From Enterobacter sp. (GTDB lineage: Bacteria > Pseudomonadota > Gammaproteobacteria > Enterobacterales > Enterobacteriaceae), in NCBI GenBank assembly GCA_022649305.1, contig JALCNW010000033.1, positions 1-44,423 of the forward strand: a DNA stretch of 44,423 nucleotides, in the 5' to 3' direction. Made by a program: the position numbers and the translations under genes. This document shows positions 1-11,634 of the stretch, piece after piece (the stretch's first letter is position 1; each line of letters opens with the position of its first letter). A model generated the notes under the pieces. It made no database searches. It worked only from the letters and a program-made list of their open reading frames with translations, and was not told where the DNA came from.

Positions 1-2745
<2,745 letters not shown>

Positions 2746-2762
2746 TACCGGTTCCTACCGAT

Positions 2763-2790
2763 AAAAAGGCCGCGCTAGCGGCCTTTTTTT
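2763..2790 (+). terminator. Intrinsic terminator of acrB
   Basis: A perfect 6-bp GC stem, ggccgc/gcggcc with loop gcta (2768-2783), is preceded by an A run and followed by seven T residues. It lies 18 nt after the acrB stop. Confidence 0.9.
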
Positions 2791-3260
2791 CTGCCTGAAA
2801 ATCATAATTTACACTTATTGTTATTTCATTTATTTTCTGCCATCGTAATTAGGCATACCATATTTAATGGCTTTCTTAATCGATGAACTTACGGTTTTTT
2901 TAATTTCATTTCGCCTCATTAATTATTAGGACTATTCCTGGTAGTTTACCTTAGCCATTAACACGTCGGTTTCTGAACTTCATTTGAAGCTAAAAGCTAA
3001 GATGATGAATCCTAAGGAAGCTCTGAAAAAACAAGTCTTGAAACAGATAAAAATGGACCCTGGAAGAATGGTCATTTGCGTAAAGCTTCGCAGATAAGTC
3101 TTTTAATTGTAATTTTTCGTAATAGCGCGATGAAATCTTGATCAGAGTGTCTTATAGTTAAAGACATCAGGAAAACAGCACCCGTTGCGGCTAAGTATGT
3201 TGTATCCATCCCGACATTTGATGTTCGGTGAGTAAGAAATCACTCAAAAGGGGATGCACT
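2791..3260. other. Non-coding interval between acrB and tomB
   Basis: This is 470 bp of visibly AT-rich DNA. It should contain the tomB-hha promoter, but I could not choose one -35/-10 pair with confidence. Its only coding-like content is a 31-codon frame at 3002-3097. E. coli also has a long gap at this place. Confidence 0.6.
3002..3097 (+). CDS. Possible small basic protein, 31 residues
   Basis: A short frame starts with two adjacent ATG codons (MMNPKEALKKQ...) and ends in VKLRR, rich in lysine and arginine. I do not recognise the family. Against it: no strong Shine-Dalgarno precedes the ATG, only a weak purine stretch (gctaag), and in AT-rich DNA a 31-codon frame can arise by chance. For it: codon choice looks like ordinary coding sequence and the frame sits in an otherwise unexplained gap upstream of tomB. 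It could also be a leader peptide or a remnant. Confidence 0.3.
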   Translation: MMNPKEALKKQVLKQIKMDPGRMVICVKLRR

Positions 3261-3635
3261 ATGGACGAGTACTCGCCAAAAAGGCATGATATTGCACAGT
3301 TGAAATTTCTCTGCGAATCCCTGTACCATGACTGCCTTGCCAATCTTGATGAAAGCAATCATGGCTGGGTGAACGATCCGACCTCTTCAATCAACTTACA
3401 GTTAAATGAGCTGGTAGAGCATATAGCGACCTTCGCACTTAATTATAAAATTAAGTACAATGAAGATAATAAACTGATTGAGCAGATTGATGAATATCTG
3501 GACGACACCTTTATGTTGTTCAGCAGCTACGGCATTAACACGCAGGATTTGCAAAAATGGCGTAAATCTGGAAACCGGCTATTCCGTTGTTTCGTCAACG
3601 TCAGCAGAGCCAATCCAGTGAGTCATTCCTGTTAA
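3261..3635 (+). CDS. tomB: Hha toxicity modulator TomB
   Basis: Small cytoplasmic partner and antagonist of Hha, described in E. coli as an antitoxin-like protein that affects biofilm formation. The 124-residue product begins MDEYSPKRHDIAQLKFLCES, the family N-terminus, and has the family length. A longer frame from 3228 exists, but the ATG at 3261 has an aagggg Shine-Dalgarno 7 nt upstream and matches the E. coli start. It is followed after 27 nt by hha on the same strand, the usual antitoxin-then-toxin order, and the two are probably one operon. Confidence 0.95.
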   Translation: MDEYSPKRHDIAQLKFLCESLYHDCLANLDESNHGWVNDPTSSINLQLNELVEHIATFALNYKIKYNEDNKLIEQIDEYLDDTFMLFSSYGINTQDLQKWRKSGNRLFRCFVNVSRANPVSHSC

Positions 3636-3662
3636 AACTATTACAATTACTTAGGTGAATTT

Positions 3663-3881
3663 ATGTCTGATAAACCATTAACAAAGACAGATTATTTGAT
3701 GCGCTTGCGACGCTGTCAGTCACTCGACACGTTAGAAAGAGTTATTGAAAAAAATAAATACGAGCTTCCGGATCGCGAGTTGGCGGTATTTTATTCAGCG
3801 GCCGACCATCGCCTCGCCGAGTTAACCATGAATAAGTTGTATGACAAAATCCCAACATCTGTATGGAAGTTTGTTCGATAA
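3663..3881 (+). CDS. hha: Haemolysin expression modulator Hha
   Basis: A 72-residue nucleoid-associated protein that binds H-NS and StpA and helps silence horizontally acquired, AT-rich genes. It is nearly identical to E. coli Hha ([20 protein letters not shown] at the N-terminus, WKFVR at the C-terminus). The Shine-Dalgarno taggtg precedes the ATG by 8 nt. It lies just downstream of tomB. The three AT-richer accessory inserts elsewhere in this window are the kind of DNA Hha/H-NS complexes usually bind, but that link is inference. Confidence 0.97.
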   Translation: MSDKPLTKTDYLMRLRRCQSLDTLERVIEKNKYELPDRELAVFYSAADHRLAELTMNKLYDKIPTSVWKFVR

Positions 3882-4032
3882 TTACGAGTGATTTGTTTTA
3901 GAGGTTGTCACGTCATCTTCCTATTATGCTGAATTCACCTTTTAATTTACGATCCTTGAGCAACAGGCAGACTCACCGTTTCATACGCGCGGGTAGGCAA
4001 TAATGTTGTGAGCTTCATCACGCCAACTCATC

Positions 4033-4049
4033 GGGAACGTTCCCTTTTT
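4033..4049 (+). terminator. Possible terminator after hha
   Basis: The palindrome gggaacgttccc followed by five T residues could fold as a 4-bp stem with loop acgt. The stem is short, so this is a weak call. It is the only terminator-like structure seen between hha and maa. Confidence 0.35.
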
Positions 4050-4106
4050 GAATGGGCTTCTTTACGCTAACGTGTATCGAATGAACCCTCTCAATAAGGC
4101 AATCTC

Positions 4107-4658
4107 ATGAGTGAAGAAAAACAAAAGATGATCGCAGGTGAGCTTTATCGCCCTTCGGACGAAACGTTACGGGCAGAACGCCTGCGCGCACGTCACCTCG
4201 TTCACCGTTATAACCACACTGGCCCCGATGCAAAAGCAGAACGTCAGACCCTGCTGGCCGAATTGTTGGGGCAAAGCGAAGGGGCGTATATCGAGCCAAG
4301 CTTCCGCTGCGACTACGGCTATAATATTTTCCTCGGAAAAGAATTTTACGCAAACTTCGATTGTGTGATGCTGGATGTCTGCCCTATTCATATCGGCGAT
4401 AATTGCATGCTCGCGCCGGGGGTTCATATTTACACGGCCACCCATCCGTTGGATGCAACCGAGCGTAATAGCGGAGCAGAACTGGGCAAGCCTGTGACTA
4501 TCGGTAATAATGTGTGGATTGGCGGACGCGCGGTCATTAACCCCGGCGTCACGATTGGGGACAATGTGGTCGTTGCTTCTGGCGCAGTCGTGACAAAAGA
4601 CGTTCCTGCCAATGTGGTTGTTGGTGGTAATCCCGCAAAGATCATCAAAACGCTCTAA
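4107..4658 (+). CDS. maa: Maltose O-acetyltransferase
   Basis: Cytoplasmic acetyl-CoA-dependent sugar O-acetyltransferase of the left-handed beta-helix (hexapeptide repeat) family, thought to detoxify non-metabolised sugars. It is 183 residues, the same as E. coli Maa. An N-terminal helical Mac domain (about residues 5-55) is followed by hexapeptide repeats such as IGDNCM, IGNNVW and IGDNVV. The catalytic histidine is His113 in YTATHPLD. The start ATG matches the family N-terminus [14 protein letters not shown]. Its neighbours hha and ylaC are as in E. coli. A lacA-type transacetylase is absent from the lac genes further along; maa is a related but distinct enzyme. Confidence 0.96.
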   Translation: MSEEKQKMIAGELYRPSDETLRAERLRARHLVHRYNHTGPDAKAERQTLLAELLGQSEGAYIEPSFRCDYGYNIFLGKEFYANFDCVMLDVCPIHIGDNCMLAPGVHIYTATHPLDATERNSGAELGKPVTIGNNVWIGGRAVINPGVTIGDNVVVASGAVVTKDVPANVVVGGNPAKIIKTL

Positions 4659-4775
4659 TCCGTGATTAAGTAACTGTTATGGTTTTTCCCCCTCTAACTG
4701 TTACTTTTTTCCACCCGATCGCTCCCCTAAAATAGTCAGATCCCCTGTATTTTGCAGAATTCATGAAGGCAATAA

Positions 4776-5243
4776 ATGACAGAGATACAGCGCCTGCTTA
4801 CTCAAACCATCGACGATCTTAACTCCCGCGAAAAGCGTGACAATCGCCCGCGCTTTAGCATCAGCTTTATCCGTAAACACCCGGGCTTATTTTTAGCCAT
4901 GTACGCCGCTTTACTGGCGACGCTGGCCGTGATGCTGCTGTCCGAAACCCTTGTTGATTCGGTATGGCTGCTGGTGGTTTTGTTTGTCGTCTTTAACGTG
5001 TTCTTCTTCTTTGACGTTAATCCTCGCTATCGCTACGAAGATATCGACGTGCTTGATTTTCGCGTCTGCTATAACGGCGAATGGTACAACACACGCTATG
5101 TACCAGAGGAATTACTGAAAAACATTCTGCACTCTCCGAATGTCGAAGAAGAACAAAAGGCAAAACTGCAGAAAATGATCGCCACTAAAGGCGAACTGTC
5201 GTTCTACGACGTCTTCACCCTTTCGCGCCCCGCAGCTGCATAA
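4776..5243 (+). CDS. ylaC: Inner-membrane protein YlaC
   Basis: A 155-residue conserved membrane protein of unknown function. The N-terminal soluble part (about residues 1-32) is followed by two adjacent hydrophobic helices (about 33-55 and 62-82), then a cytoplasmic-looking C-terminal domain containing [20 protein letters not shown]. It matches E. coli YlaC along its length except for a variable C-terminus ending RPAAA. The last 29 nt overlap the 3' end of the convergent MocR-type gene at 5215, so an accessory gene abuts directly onto the core gene and may have replaced the original tail. Confidence 0.93.
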   Translation: MTEIQRLLTQTIDDLNSREKRDNRPRFSISFIRKHPGLFLAMYAALLATLAVMLLSETLVDSVWLLVVLFVVFNVFFFFDVNPRYRYEDIDVLDFRVCYNGEWYNTRYVPEELLKNILHSPNVEEEQKAKLQKMIATKGELSFYDVFTLSRPAAA

Positions 5244-6675
5244 TAATACTCTGCAAGCGCCTGATAGCAGGCGCAAATTGCGACGCAGAGGTATTACCGT
5301 AGCCCAGAACCAGCCCCGACTGCCCCTGCGCTGCGTCAAGGTAATAGCCACTTAACGCCGCAGGTGCCAGCTGAAAGAATTTGCTCTGCTGCACCACGGC
5401 TTTGTCATCTATACCGTCTATCGCCACCGTCAGGTGCATTCCGCCTTCCCCGGCCAAAACGCGGTGCGCAACGTGAAGCTCGGCGTTAAGAACTTCCCGC
5501 AACTGTTTGTAGCGCTTGCGATACAGACGGCGCATGGCCGCAAGATGTCGCGCGTAATGTCCCTCCTCAATAAACAGCGCCAGCGTACGCTGTTCAGCAC
5601 GATGCCCACCGCGAAGCAGCGACCCTATCGCAGGTTTCACGACGGAGGCTAATGCTGGTGGCAGGACCATAAATCCGGTACGCAGTGATGGAAATAACGT
5701 TTTGCTGAAAGTGCCTACATAGACGACCGGCGCATTTTTCATCATCCCCAACATGGCGGGAATCGGTTCGCCGCTGTAGCGAAACTCACTGTCATAATCA
5801 TCTTCGATTATCCACGCACCCTGTGTGCGGGCAAATTCCAGCAGCGCAAGTCGTCGGCTGGCGCTTAACACGCTTCCGTAAGGAAACTGGTGCGACGGAG
5901 AGGTAAATATCAGTGTCGGTGAGCACTCACCTTGCCCATCCCAGCGCATTCCCTCGCCGTCAATCGGCATGCCGACCATGGTTAAGCCCGCTTTGGTGAA
6001 TGCACTTTTCGCTCCGGCATAGCCGGGATCTTCAATCCAGGCGATATTCCCCGGCTCACTGAGTAAGAGCGTGCATAAACTCAACCCTTCCAGCGCGCCT
6101 TCGGTGATGATGATTTGGCTGGCATCGCAGTCAATTCCACGCGATAGCGCCAGATGACGGGCGATTGCCTCGCGCAGACTTATTTCTCCAGCCGGATCGC
6201 CATAGCCTAACAGCGCGCTTCCTTCTTCGCGCAACACGCGATCGTACAGGCGTCGCCATAAGGGCAATGGGAAATAGTTAATCGCCGGGGTCCCCGGCGT
6301 GAAAGCAGGAACCGGTGTCCCTCTTGGTGTTGGCGCGGGAAGTTTTGCGACACGTTGCGCTAACGTTACCCCGGGTGCATACGATGACTGCGCAATATCA
6401 CGATGTGCAAGCTGCGCGACACGCGTTCCCTGTCGGCTACGCAGTAGATAACCTTCGAGGGTGAGTTGCTCTAGCGCCGCGTTGACGGTATTACGCGACA
6501 TCGTTAACTGTTGCGCTATGACGCGGGATCCCGGTAGACGACTATCTGCCTGTAATCTGCCGTTAAGCACCGCTTCGCGCAGCGCGTGATAAAGCGTGCG
6601 CTGCAGCGTCTCCTCGCCGCGTTTTTGCAGCGCTTCATTCAGTAATGCATAAAACTCATCGCCTGGAATATTCAT
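5215..6675 (-). CDS. MocR-family (GntR plus aminotransferase) transcription regulator, PdxR-like
   Basis: A 486-residue chimeric regulator. The N-terminal GntR winged helix (about residues 22-88, with [19 protein letters not shown]) binds DNA; the rest is a fold-type I aminotransferase domain that uses PLP as cofactor or effector. The PLP lysine is K325 in [12 protein letters not shown], and the cofactor aspartate lies in [12 protein letters not shown] (about 290-300). MocR proteins usually control vitamin B6, GABA or taurine genes next to them. Here the divergent neighbour is a GNAT acetyltransferase, the likeliest target. The 99-bp intergenic region holds a perfect 9-bp inverted repeat. The 3' end overlaps ylaC by 29 nt. 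The effector is unknown and no pdx gene is nearby. Confidence 0.92.
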   Translation of the reverse strand: MNIPGDEFYALLNEALQKRGEETLQRTLYHALREAVLNGRLQADSRLPGSRVIAQQLTMSRNTVNAALEQLTLEGYLLRSRQGTRVAQLAHRDIAQSSYAPGVTLAQRVAKLPAPTPRGTPVPAFTPGTPAINYFPLPLWRRLYDRVLREEGSALLGYGDPAGEISLREAIARHLALSRGIDCDASQIIITEGALEGLSLCTLLLSEPGNIAWIEDPGYAGAKSAFTKAGLTMVGMPIDGEGMRWDGQGECSPTLIFTSPSHQFPYGSVLSASRRLALLEFARTQGAWIIEDDYDSEFRYSGEPIPAMLGMMKNAPVVYVGTFSKTLFPSLRTGFMVLPPALASVVKPAIGSLLRGGHRAEQRTLALFIEEGHYARHLAAMRRLYRKRYKQLREVLNAELHVAHRVLAGEGGMHLTVAIDGIDDKAVVQQSKFFQLAPAALSGYYLDAAQGQSGLVLGYGNTSASQFAPAIRRLQSIIMQLRGAKG

Positions 6676-6718
6676 ACCCGCCTCCGTGGTACCACCACAA
6701 CATCATACAGTGGCTCTT

Positions 6719-6743
6719 ATTAAGGAACCATAATTTCCTTAAT
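6719..6743. promoter_or_regulatory. Inverted repeat between MocR-type gene and GNAT gene, likely operator
   Basis: attaaggaa (6719-6727) and its exact reverse complement ttccttaat (6735-6743) are separated by 7 nt. The neighbouring cagtggctc (6708-6716) resembles the TGG-rich half-sites reported for MocR regulators. A shorter palindrome, gtggtaccac, lies at 6686-6695. Assignment to the MocR protein is inference from position. Confidence 0.55.
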
Positions 6744-6775
6744 CTGGAGTTCTCATCACAGCGACGGAAAACAAA

Positions 6776-7486
6776 ATGAGTCAAATCAATCAGTTTGGAC
6801 AACACATCGGCGATGCACTTATAGACTGGCAACCGTGCCAGCATCCTGAGCGAGTGACGCTAAAAGGTCGCACCTGCTCGCTTGAACCCCTGCGGGTAGC
6901 GCACGCCAACGCGCTTTTTAGCGCCTACCAGCAGGCGGAAGATACCCGGAGCTGGACATGGTTACTGCGTGAACCAGATGCGAGCAGTGAAGAGTTTACC
7001 GCATGGGTCGCCAGCGTCAGCGCGCTTGCCGATCCTATTCACTTCGCGGTTATCGACAATAAAACTCACGCCCCGGTGGGCACCCTCGCGCTGATGCGAA
7101 TTGATGCCAAAAATGGCGTGGTGGAAGTCGGTCATGTTCACTTTTCACCGCGACTCAGCCGCACGCCGATGTCTACAGAAGCACAGTACCTGCTGATGCG
7201 TTACGTGTTTGAGACGCTCGGATACCGTCGATACGAATGGAAATGCAACAGCCTGAATGAGCCTTCCCGCCGCGCGGCGCTGCGCTTAGGTTTTCAGTAT
7301 GAAGGCCGCTTTCGTCAGGCGCTGGTCATCAAAGGACATAACCGCGACACCGACTGGTTTTCAATTATTGATAGTGAATGGCAAGGGATAGCGCGCGCAT
7401 TTCAGAACTGGCTCGCCGCCGACAATTTTACCGACGACGGCGAGCAGAAAAAATCCCTGGAAAGGTGGCGCAAAGCGATTGATTAA
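6776..7486 (+). CDS. GNAT-family N-acetyltransferase, RimJ/RimL type
   Basis: A 236-residue acetyltransferase of the family that uses acetyl-CoA to modify protein N-termini, amino acids or small amines. The acetyltransferase core runs from about residue 30 ([20 protein letters not shown]) to about 195. It contains the [21 protein letters not shown] strands, the acetyl-CoA loop region near [20 protein letters not shown], and the conserved [20 protein letters not shown] segment typical of the RimJ/RimL group, where an asparagine and the RLGF motif close the site. It is divergent from the MocR regulator and probably controlled by it. Its stop overlaps the convergent ykgO stop by 4 nt. The substrate is unknown. 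Confidence 0.88.
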   Translation: MSQINQFGQHIGDALIDWQPCQHPERVTLKGRTCSLEPLRVAHANALFSAYQQAEDTRSWTWLLREPDASSEEFTAWVASVSALADPIHFAVIDNKTHAPVGTLALMRIDAKNGVVEVGHVHFSPRLSRTPMSTEAQYLLMRYVFETLGYRRYEWKCNSLNEPSRRAALRLGFQYEGRFRQALVIKGHNRDTDWFSIIDSEWQGIARAFQNWLAADNFTDDGEQKKSLERWRKAID

Positions 7487-7623
7487 CGTCTTTTCTTACG
7501 GCCCTGGACGGCCTTAAAACGGGGGTTGGATTTACAAATCACGTAAAGCCGCCCCTTGCGTTTGACAATCTGGCAGTCCGGATGACGTTGTTTGGCACTG
7601 CGCAGTGAGTTAAGTACCTGCAT
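7483..7623 (-). CDS. ykgO: Alternative large-subunit ribosomal protein L36 (bL36B)
   Basis: A 46-residue paralogue of RpmJ. The sequence begins [20 protein letters not shown], contains [18 protein letters not shown] and ends in a run of arginine and lysine, matching E. coli YkgO closely. Unlike primary L36 it lacks the four-ligand zinc site, so it can replace L36 under zinc starvation. It starts 2 nt after the ykgM stop, so the two are one transcription unit. Its stop overlaps the GNAT stop on the other strand by 4 nt. Confidence 0.95.
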   Translation of the reverse strand: MQVLNSLRSAKQRHPDCQIVKRKGRLYVICKSNPRFKAVQGRKKRR

Positions 7624-7625
7624 GG

Positions 7626-7886
7626 TTAACCTCGTTTCGCATTCAGGAAACCAGCAAAGCGCTGGCGGAAGCGCGCAGTGCTGCCTTCATTAGAGAAGGT
7701 TTTCTGCTTGCCGGTGTAATACGGATGCGATTTCGACGAGACATCAAGGGTGATGTACGGATAAGACACGCCGTCGAGTTCAATCTCGCGGTCGGTTTTA
7801 ATCGTCGAACCCACCTTGAAGAATTCATTAACGCTGGTGTCGTGAAAAACGACGGTACGGTAGTGCGGATGGATATCAGGTTTCAT
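7626..7886 (-). CDS. ykgM: Alternative large-subunit ribosomal protein L31 type B (bL31B)
   Basis: An 86-residue zinc-independent paralogue of L31 (RpmE), lacking the CxxC zinc ligands. Displacement of zinc-binding L31 by this form releases zinc during starvation. The start [19 protein letters not shown] is the family N-terminus; an in-frame upstream ATG at 7937 would put the Zur box inside the gene and was rejected. It is first in the ykgM-ykgO unit, directly behind a near-perfect Zur operator. In E. coli K-12 this pair lies elsewhere on the chromosome, so its place here differs. Confidence 0.96.
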   Translation of the reverse strand: MKPDIHPHYRTVVFHDTSVNEFFKVGSTIKTDREIELDGVSYPYITLDVSSKSHPYYTGKQKTFSNEGSTARFRQRFAGFLNAKRG

Positions 7887-7901
7887 CTTAGGCTCGGTAT
7901 G

Positions 7902-7922
7902 TTTTGTTATAACATAACAAAA
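7902..7922. promoter_or_regulatory. Zur box upstream of ykgMO
   Basis: A 21-bp near-perfect palindrome with half-sites ttttgttat and ataacaaaa around the centre at 7912 (only the pair next to the centre fails). It agrees with the enterobacterial Zur consensus core TGTTATANNATAACA and ends 15 bp before the ykgM start. Zur with zinc would block transcription here; zinc starvation would release it. Confidence 0.92.
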
Positions 7923-7977
7923 GTCTATCCGAGTCACTGAACAAAAACAACCCCCATCCAGGTGGACGGGGGCGAGA

Positions 7978-9354
7978 TTATTTTTCTGCCGCCTGCTCTC
8001 TGCCCACCAGCATGGTGGTTAAGACAAATGACAGCACCAGCGCCATCACCACACCTGCCAGCGCAAAGATGAAATAAGGTCCGATATACGCAGGTAAACT
8101 AAAGATGCTTGAGAGAATGTAGCCGTACAGCCGGACACCAAAGAAGGCGATAAACGCCGACGCCAGCGAGCTCGCAACCGTGGCAGCAATAAACGCTTTT
8201 TTGTAGCGGGTCAGTACGCCAAACAGCGCCGGTTCCGTAATGCCCAGCAGCGCGGAAATAGCCGCCGAGAGCGTGACCGTTTTATCCTGGCGATCTTTAC
8301 TTAAGCGCCAGATAGCAAAGGTTGCGCCGGCAATCGCCATATTTGCCATAAACATCATTGGCATCAGCATGTCGTATCCGCGATCGCTAAAGTTTTGCAA
8401 TGCAATCGGCGTCATCGCATGGTGCATCCCCGTTAAGATTGCCACCGGGCGAATCGCCCCCACCACCAGCCCGGCGAAACTTGCCGACACGCTGAACAGC
8501 CCTTCGATAAACAGCGCCAACCCTTTACCCAACCAGATACCGATAGGGCCGATCACCACCAGCGCAGCCAGTGCGCCGATAAACAGCGTGAGCGTTGGCG
8601 TAAATACCGTTTTCAACACGTCCGGCATAATGCTATCGACCCAGCGGTGGATGTAGCTCAACGCCAGAATAGAGAAGATCACCGGGATCACGCTGGCGGA
8701 GTAGTTAAACACCGATACCGGAATAGCATTCAGTAGCCACAGCGCGCTGACAGCTCCTTCCTGATGCGTCGCCAGCGCTTTAGCAGCGTCAATCAATGAC
8801 GGGTACATCAGACAAGCGGCGACGGCTGCCGCCAGATATTCGTTGGTTTTAAAAATTTTCGCAGCCGACACGGCCAGGAAAAAGGGCAGGAAATAAAAAA
8901 CGCCGCTGGCAATAAGGTCGATAACCATCACGGTATCGCTTTTCGCTGAAACGACTTTCAGAGCAATCAGTCCGGCCAGCAGGCCTTTGATCATCCCTGC
9001 TCCCGCAATCGCCGGGACTATCGGGCCAAAAACACCCGAAACGGTATCCATAAATAGTGATACCAGACTCTTACGCCCTTTGGCGGCGGCAGGCGCTGCG
9101 GATTCGTTATCACCCAGAACATTGAGCATTTGCTCGTACCAGCTGTTCACTTTTGGTCCAATAATAACCTGGAACTGATCGCTCTGTAGCTGCGCGCCCA
9201 ACACGCCCGGCAGTTTTTTTATCTCGTTCTGATCGACTTTATTATCGTCGATAAGATCAAACCGCAGTCGCGTCATGCAGTGCCAGACTTTATTGATATT
9301 CCCCTGACCGCCAACCAGACGAATAATATTGTTGATGGCTTCTTGCGTCCCCAT
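7978..9354 (-). CDS. PTS system EIIBC component, glucose/glucoside superfamily
   Basis: A 458-residue membrane permease that takes up a sugar with phosphorylation. The N-terminal EIIB domain (residues 1-80) has the phosphorylated cysteine in [14 protein letters not shown]. The EIIC domain (from about 100) is strongly hydrophobic and carries the family signatures MHHAMTPI and [10 protein letters not shown]. There is no EIIA domain, so it must borrow a phosphoryl donor such as EIIA-Glc (Crr). The start at 9354 was chosen for its AGGAG Shine-Dalgarno and the typical start [16 protein letters not shown]; a longer frame begins at 9396. It is divergent from the dehydratase gene at 9634. The substrate is unknown: sequence class suggests a glucoside, amino-sugar or disaccharide. 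Confidence 0.92.
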   Translation of the reverse strand: MGTQEAINNIIRLVGGQGNINKVWHCMTRLRFDLIDDNKVDQNEIKKLPGVLGAQLQSDQFQVIIGPKVNSWYEQMLNVLGDNESAAPAAAKGRKSLVSLFMDTVSGVFGPIVPAIAGAGMIKGLLAGLIALKVVSAKSDTVMVIDLIASGVFYFLPFFLAVSAAKIFKTNEYLAAAVAACLMYPSLIDAAKALATHQEGAVSALWLLNAIPVSVFNYSASVIPVIFSILALSYIHRWVDSIMPDVLKTVFTPTLTLFIGALAALVVIGPIGIWLGKGLALFIEGLFSVSASFAGLVVGAIRPVAILTGMHHAMTPIALQNFSDRGYDMLMPMMFMANMAIAGATFAIWRLSKDRQDKTVTLSAAISALLGITEPALFGVLTRYKKAFIAATVASSLASAFIAFFGVRLYGYILSSIFSLPAYIGPYFIFALAGVVMALVLSFVLTTMLVGREQAAEK

Positions 9355-9495
9355 AAAAACTCCTGCCGGATGTTGTTGTCGTTTTAATGTAGCCATGAAG
9401 GATAATTAAACGCACATAACAAAACAAACCAATAAAACTTGATGCTGCTCACACTTACCCACAATAAAGGACTTAAAATCTTTAATCAGGTTAAA

Positions 9496-9538
9496 TTGGT
9501 CTGGTTTTTAATTGTTTTACTAACGAATACCTGACCAA
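9496..9538. promoter_or_regulatory. Candidate operator half-sites between PTS and dehydratase genes
   Basis: ttggtc (9496-9501) and its inverse gaccaa (9533-9538) occur in the 279-bp divergent region; accaat also occurs near 9427. TGGT/ACCA half-sites are typical of GntR/HutC regulators such as the one encoded at 10821-11540. This is a weak call, because the spacing is long. Confidence 0.3.
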
Positions 9539-9633
9539 AATAAATATCATAAAAAACGGTTTACCCATCTACATTTTTAGAGCGATGATATTCGCCATAA
9601 CGTATTCCCACAGCGCAGCAAAGGAGTTATTTC

Positions 9634-10833
9634 GTGACGCCTGTGATTATCAAAAATATCGCGTGTTTTATTACCCGTCCCGACCGGCACAACCTGGTCA
9701 CCGTACGAGTGACCACCGAACAAGGCATCACTGGCCATGGCTGCGCGACCTTTCAGCAGCGCCCGCTGGCAGTCAAAACGCTGGTTGATGAGTATCTGAA
9801 GCCTCTGCTCATTGGGCGTGATGCCAGCAATATCGAAGATTTGTGGCAGATGATGAACGTTAACGCCTACTGGCGAAACGGCCCGGCAATGAATAACGCT
9901 ATCTCCGGCGTGGACATGGCCCTGTGGGATATTAAAGGCCAGATGGCCAACATGCCGCTGTATCAACTGTTTGGCGGTAAATCCCGCGACGCGATCCCGG
10001 CATACAGCCACGCCAGCGGAGAAACGCTGAAAGATCTGTTTTCCTCCGTCGATGCGCTGCTGGCGCAAGGATATCGTCATATTCGCTGCCAGTTGGGGTT
10101 TTACGGCGGCACGCCTTCGGATCTTCACTCTCCTGAAAACCCTACGCCTGGTGCCTGGTTCGATCAGCACGAATACATGGCTAACACCGTCGAGATGTTC
10201 CGTGCCTTGCGCGAAAAATACGGCTGGAAGCTGCATTTGCTGCACGATGTCCATGAGCGACTGTTCCCGCAGCAGGCCGTACAACTGGCGAAGCAGCTCG
10301 AACCTTTCCAGCCCTACTTCATCGAAGATATCCTGCCGCCGCAGCAAAGCGCCTGGCTGGAGCAGGTACGCCAGCATAGCTGCGTTCCGCTGGCGATGGG
10401 CGAATTGTTCAATAACCCTGCCGAATGGCACGACCTGATTGTGAATCGTCGTATCGATTTTATTCGCTGCCACGTTTCGCAAATTGGCGGCATCACTCCG
10501 GCGCTCAAGCTGGCACACCTTTGTCAGGCCTTTGGCGTGCGTCTTGCCTGGCATGGCCCTGGCGATATGACGCCGATCGGCGTGGCGGTGAATACCCATT
10601 TGAATATTCATCTGCATAACGCGGCGATTCAGGAGTTCATTCCCCGCTCGGCGACAACCGATAACGTCTTCCCTGGCGCACCCGAGGTAAAAGAGGGCTT
10701 TGTTTACCCGCCACAGGCAGCAGGAATTGGTGTGGGGTTTAACGAGGAGCTCGCGCTGGCGCATCCTGTTATTTATCGCCCACACGAGTGGACGCAAAGT
10801 CGCCTGCCGGATGGCGCGATTCACACGCCCTGA
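9634..10833 (+). CDS. Enolase-superfamily acid-sugar dehydratase, ManD/RspA-like subgroup
   Basis: A 399-residue enzyme expected to dehydrate a sugar acid (D-mannonate or D-gluconate in known subgroup members) to a 2-keto-3-deoxy acid, using Mg2+. The N-terminal capping domain (about 1-115) is followed by a TIM barrel. Likely metal ligands are D205 (DVHERL, with the subgroup histidine H207), E231 (YFIEDI) and E257 (MGELFNNP). The catalytic loop [10 protein letters not shown] and the motif WHGPGDMTP follow. From memory, ManD members with Pro in this HGxGD motif tend to be the low-activity or gluconate-active ones. The start is GTG at 9634 behind an aaggag Shine-Dalgarno. The 3' end overlaps the convergent GntR gene by 13 nt. 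Confidence 0.9.
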   Translation: MTPVIIKNIACFITRPDRHNLVTVRVTTEQGITGHGCATFQQRPLAVKTLVDEYLKPLLIGRDASNIEDLWQMMNVNAYWRNGPAMNNAISGVDMALWDIKGQMANMPLYQLFGGKSRDAIPAYSHASGETLKDLFSSVDALLAQGYRHIRCQLGFYGGTPSDLHSPENPTPGAWFDQHEYMANTVEMFRALREKYGWKLHLLHDVHERLFPQQAVQLAKQLEPFQPYFIEDILPPQQSAWLEQVRQHSCVPLAMGELFNNPAEWHDLIVNRRIDFIRCHVSQIGGITPALKLAHLCQAFGVRLAWHGPGDMTPIGVAVNTHLNIHLHNAAIQEFIPRSATTDNVFPGAPEVKEGFVYPPQAAGIGVGFNEELALAHPVIYRPHEWTQSRLPDGAIHTP

Positions 10834-11540
10834 TTTTGCCGCCAGGTTAAATTATCGCGGTTATAAGGGATAACGTAGGTGCAGGTGTAGTTGATGTCGA
10901 TGATATCGCTCACCTCAAATACGCGCCCGCCATCAAGGATCCCGCGATTATTGATATGCATCGCTGGGCTGCCTTTTTTGCAGCCCAGCATCGTCGCCTG
11001 TTCACGACTGACGCTCATGGCGCGATAGGTGGTGAGCATATGAGAGATAACCATTCCCTTGCTCAAAACATACTGCTGGATTGAGCGCTCTATCGCCTGT
11101 TGATTGAGGTCGGGAAAATCAGCCACCGGCATACTGGATATTTCGAGCTGAACCGGCACCTCGTCGACATAGCGCAGCCGACAAAAATGCCAGATAAAAC
11201 TCTCTTCATCGATGCCAAATATTTGCTGCGCCGCGCGATCGGGCCTCTTTTTATGCAGACTAATCATGCGGTAACGTATCTGATCGAAGCGCTTTTCCGT
11301 GATCGAGTTATAAACCAGAGGATTATTACGCGCTTGCTCGTTGATCCAGATCCCCGAACCTTGCACAATCCGCACCACGCCAATACTGACTAATTTTTCC
11401 AGCGCCTGACGGATCGTAAACCGTGACACGCCGTACTCTTCTGCCAGTTGCCTTTCCGGCGACAGTTTTCGCGGTCCTGCCGTCGTGTCCTGGTAAATTT
11501 TGCTGAGCAGATCTTGCGTCACAAATTCTTTTTTTTTCAT
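10821..11540 (-). CDS. GntR-family regulator with UTRA effector domain (HutC type)
   Basis: A 239-residue regulator. The N-terminal winged helix (about residues 1-70) contains [25 protein letters not shown]; the C-terminal UTRA domain (about 90-235) binds a small effector, often a sugar phosphate. The start [12 protein letters not shown] at 11540 follows the domain boundary; the longer frame to 11591 adds residues with no family match and runs into the pdeB promoter region. It is adjacent to and convergent with the dehydratase, and close to the PTS gene, so it most likely senses the imported sugar phosphate or sugar acid and represses both. Confidence 0.9.
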   Translation of the reverse strand: MKKKEFVTQDLLSKIYQDTTAGPRKLSPERQLAEEYGVSRFTIRQALEKLVSIGVVRIVQGSGIWINEQARNNPLVYNSITEKRFDQIRYRMISLHKKRPDRAAQQIFGIDEESFIWHFCRLRYVDEVPVQLEISSMPVADFPDLNQQAIERSIQQYVLSKGMVISHMLTTYRAMSVSREQATMLGCKKGSPAMHINNRGILDGGRVFEVSDIIDINYTCTYVIPYNRDNLTWRQNQGV

Positions 11541-11634
11541 TGCGCTTACCTGAATGAAATCAATCGCCACGGCATGTTGTAAGATTATCATTTCAGGGCG
11601 ATGTGTTTCAGCACTTCAGCAAGGAATCCGTAGC

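Noticed and set aside
9577..10824. 415-codon open frame antisense to the ManD-like dehydratase
   Set aside because: The plus-strand enzyme has clear metal-binding motifs; the antisense product is Arg/Cys-rich and shows no domain.
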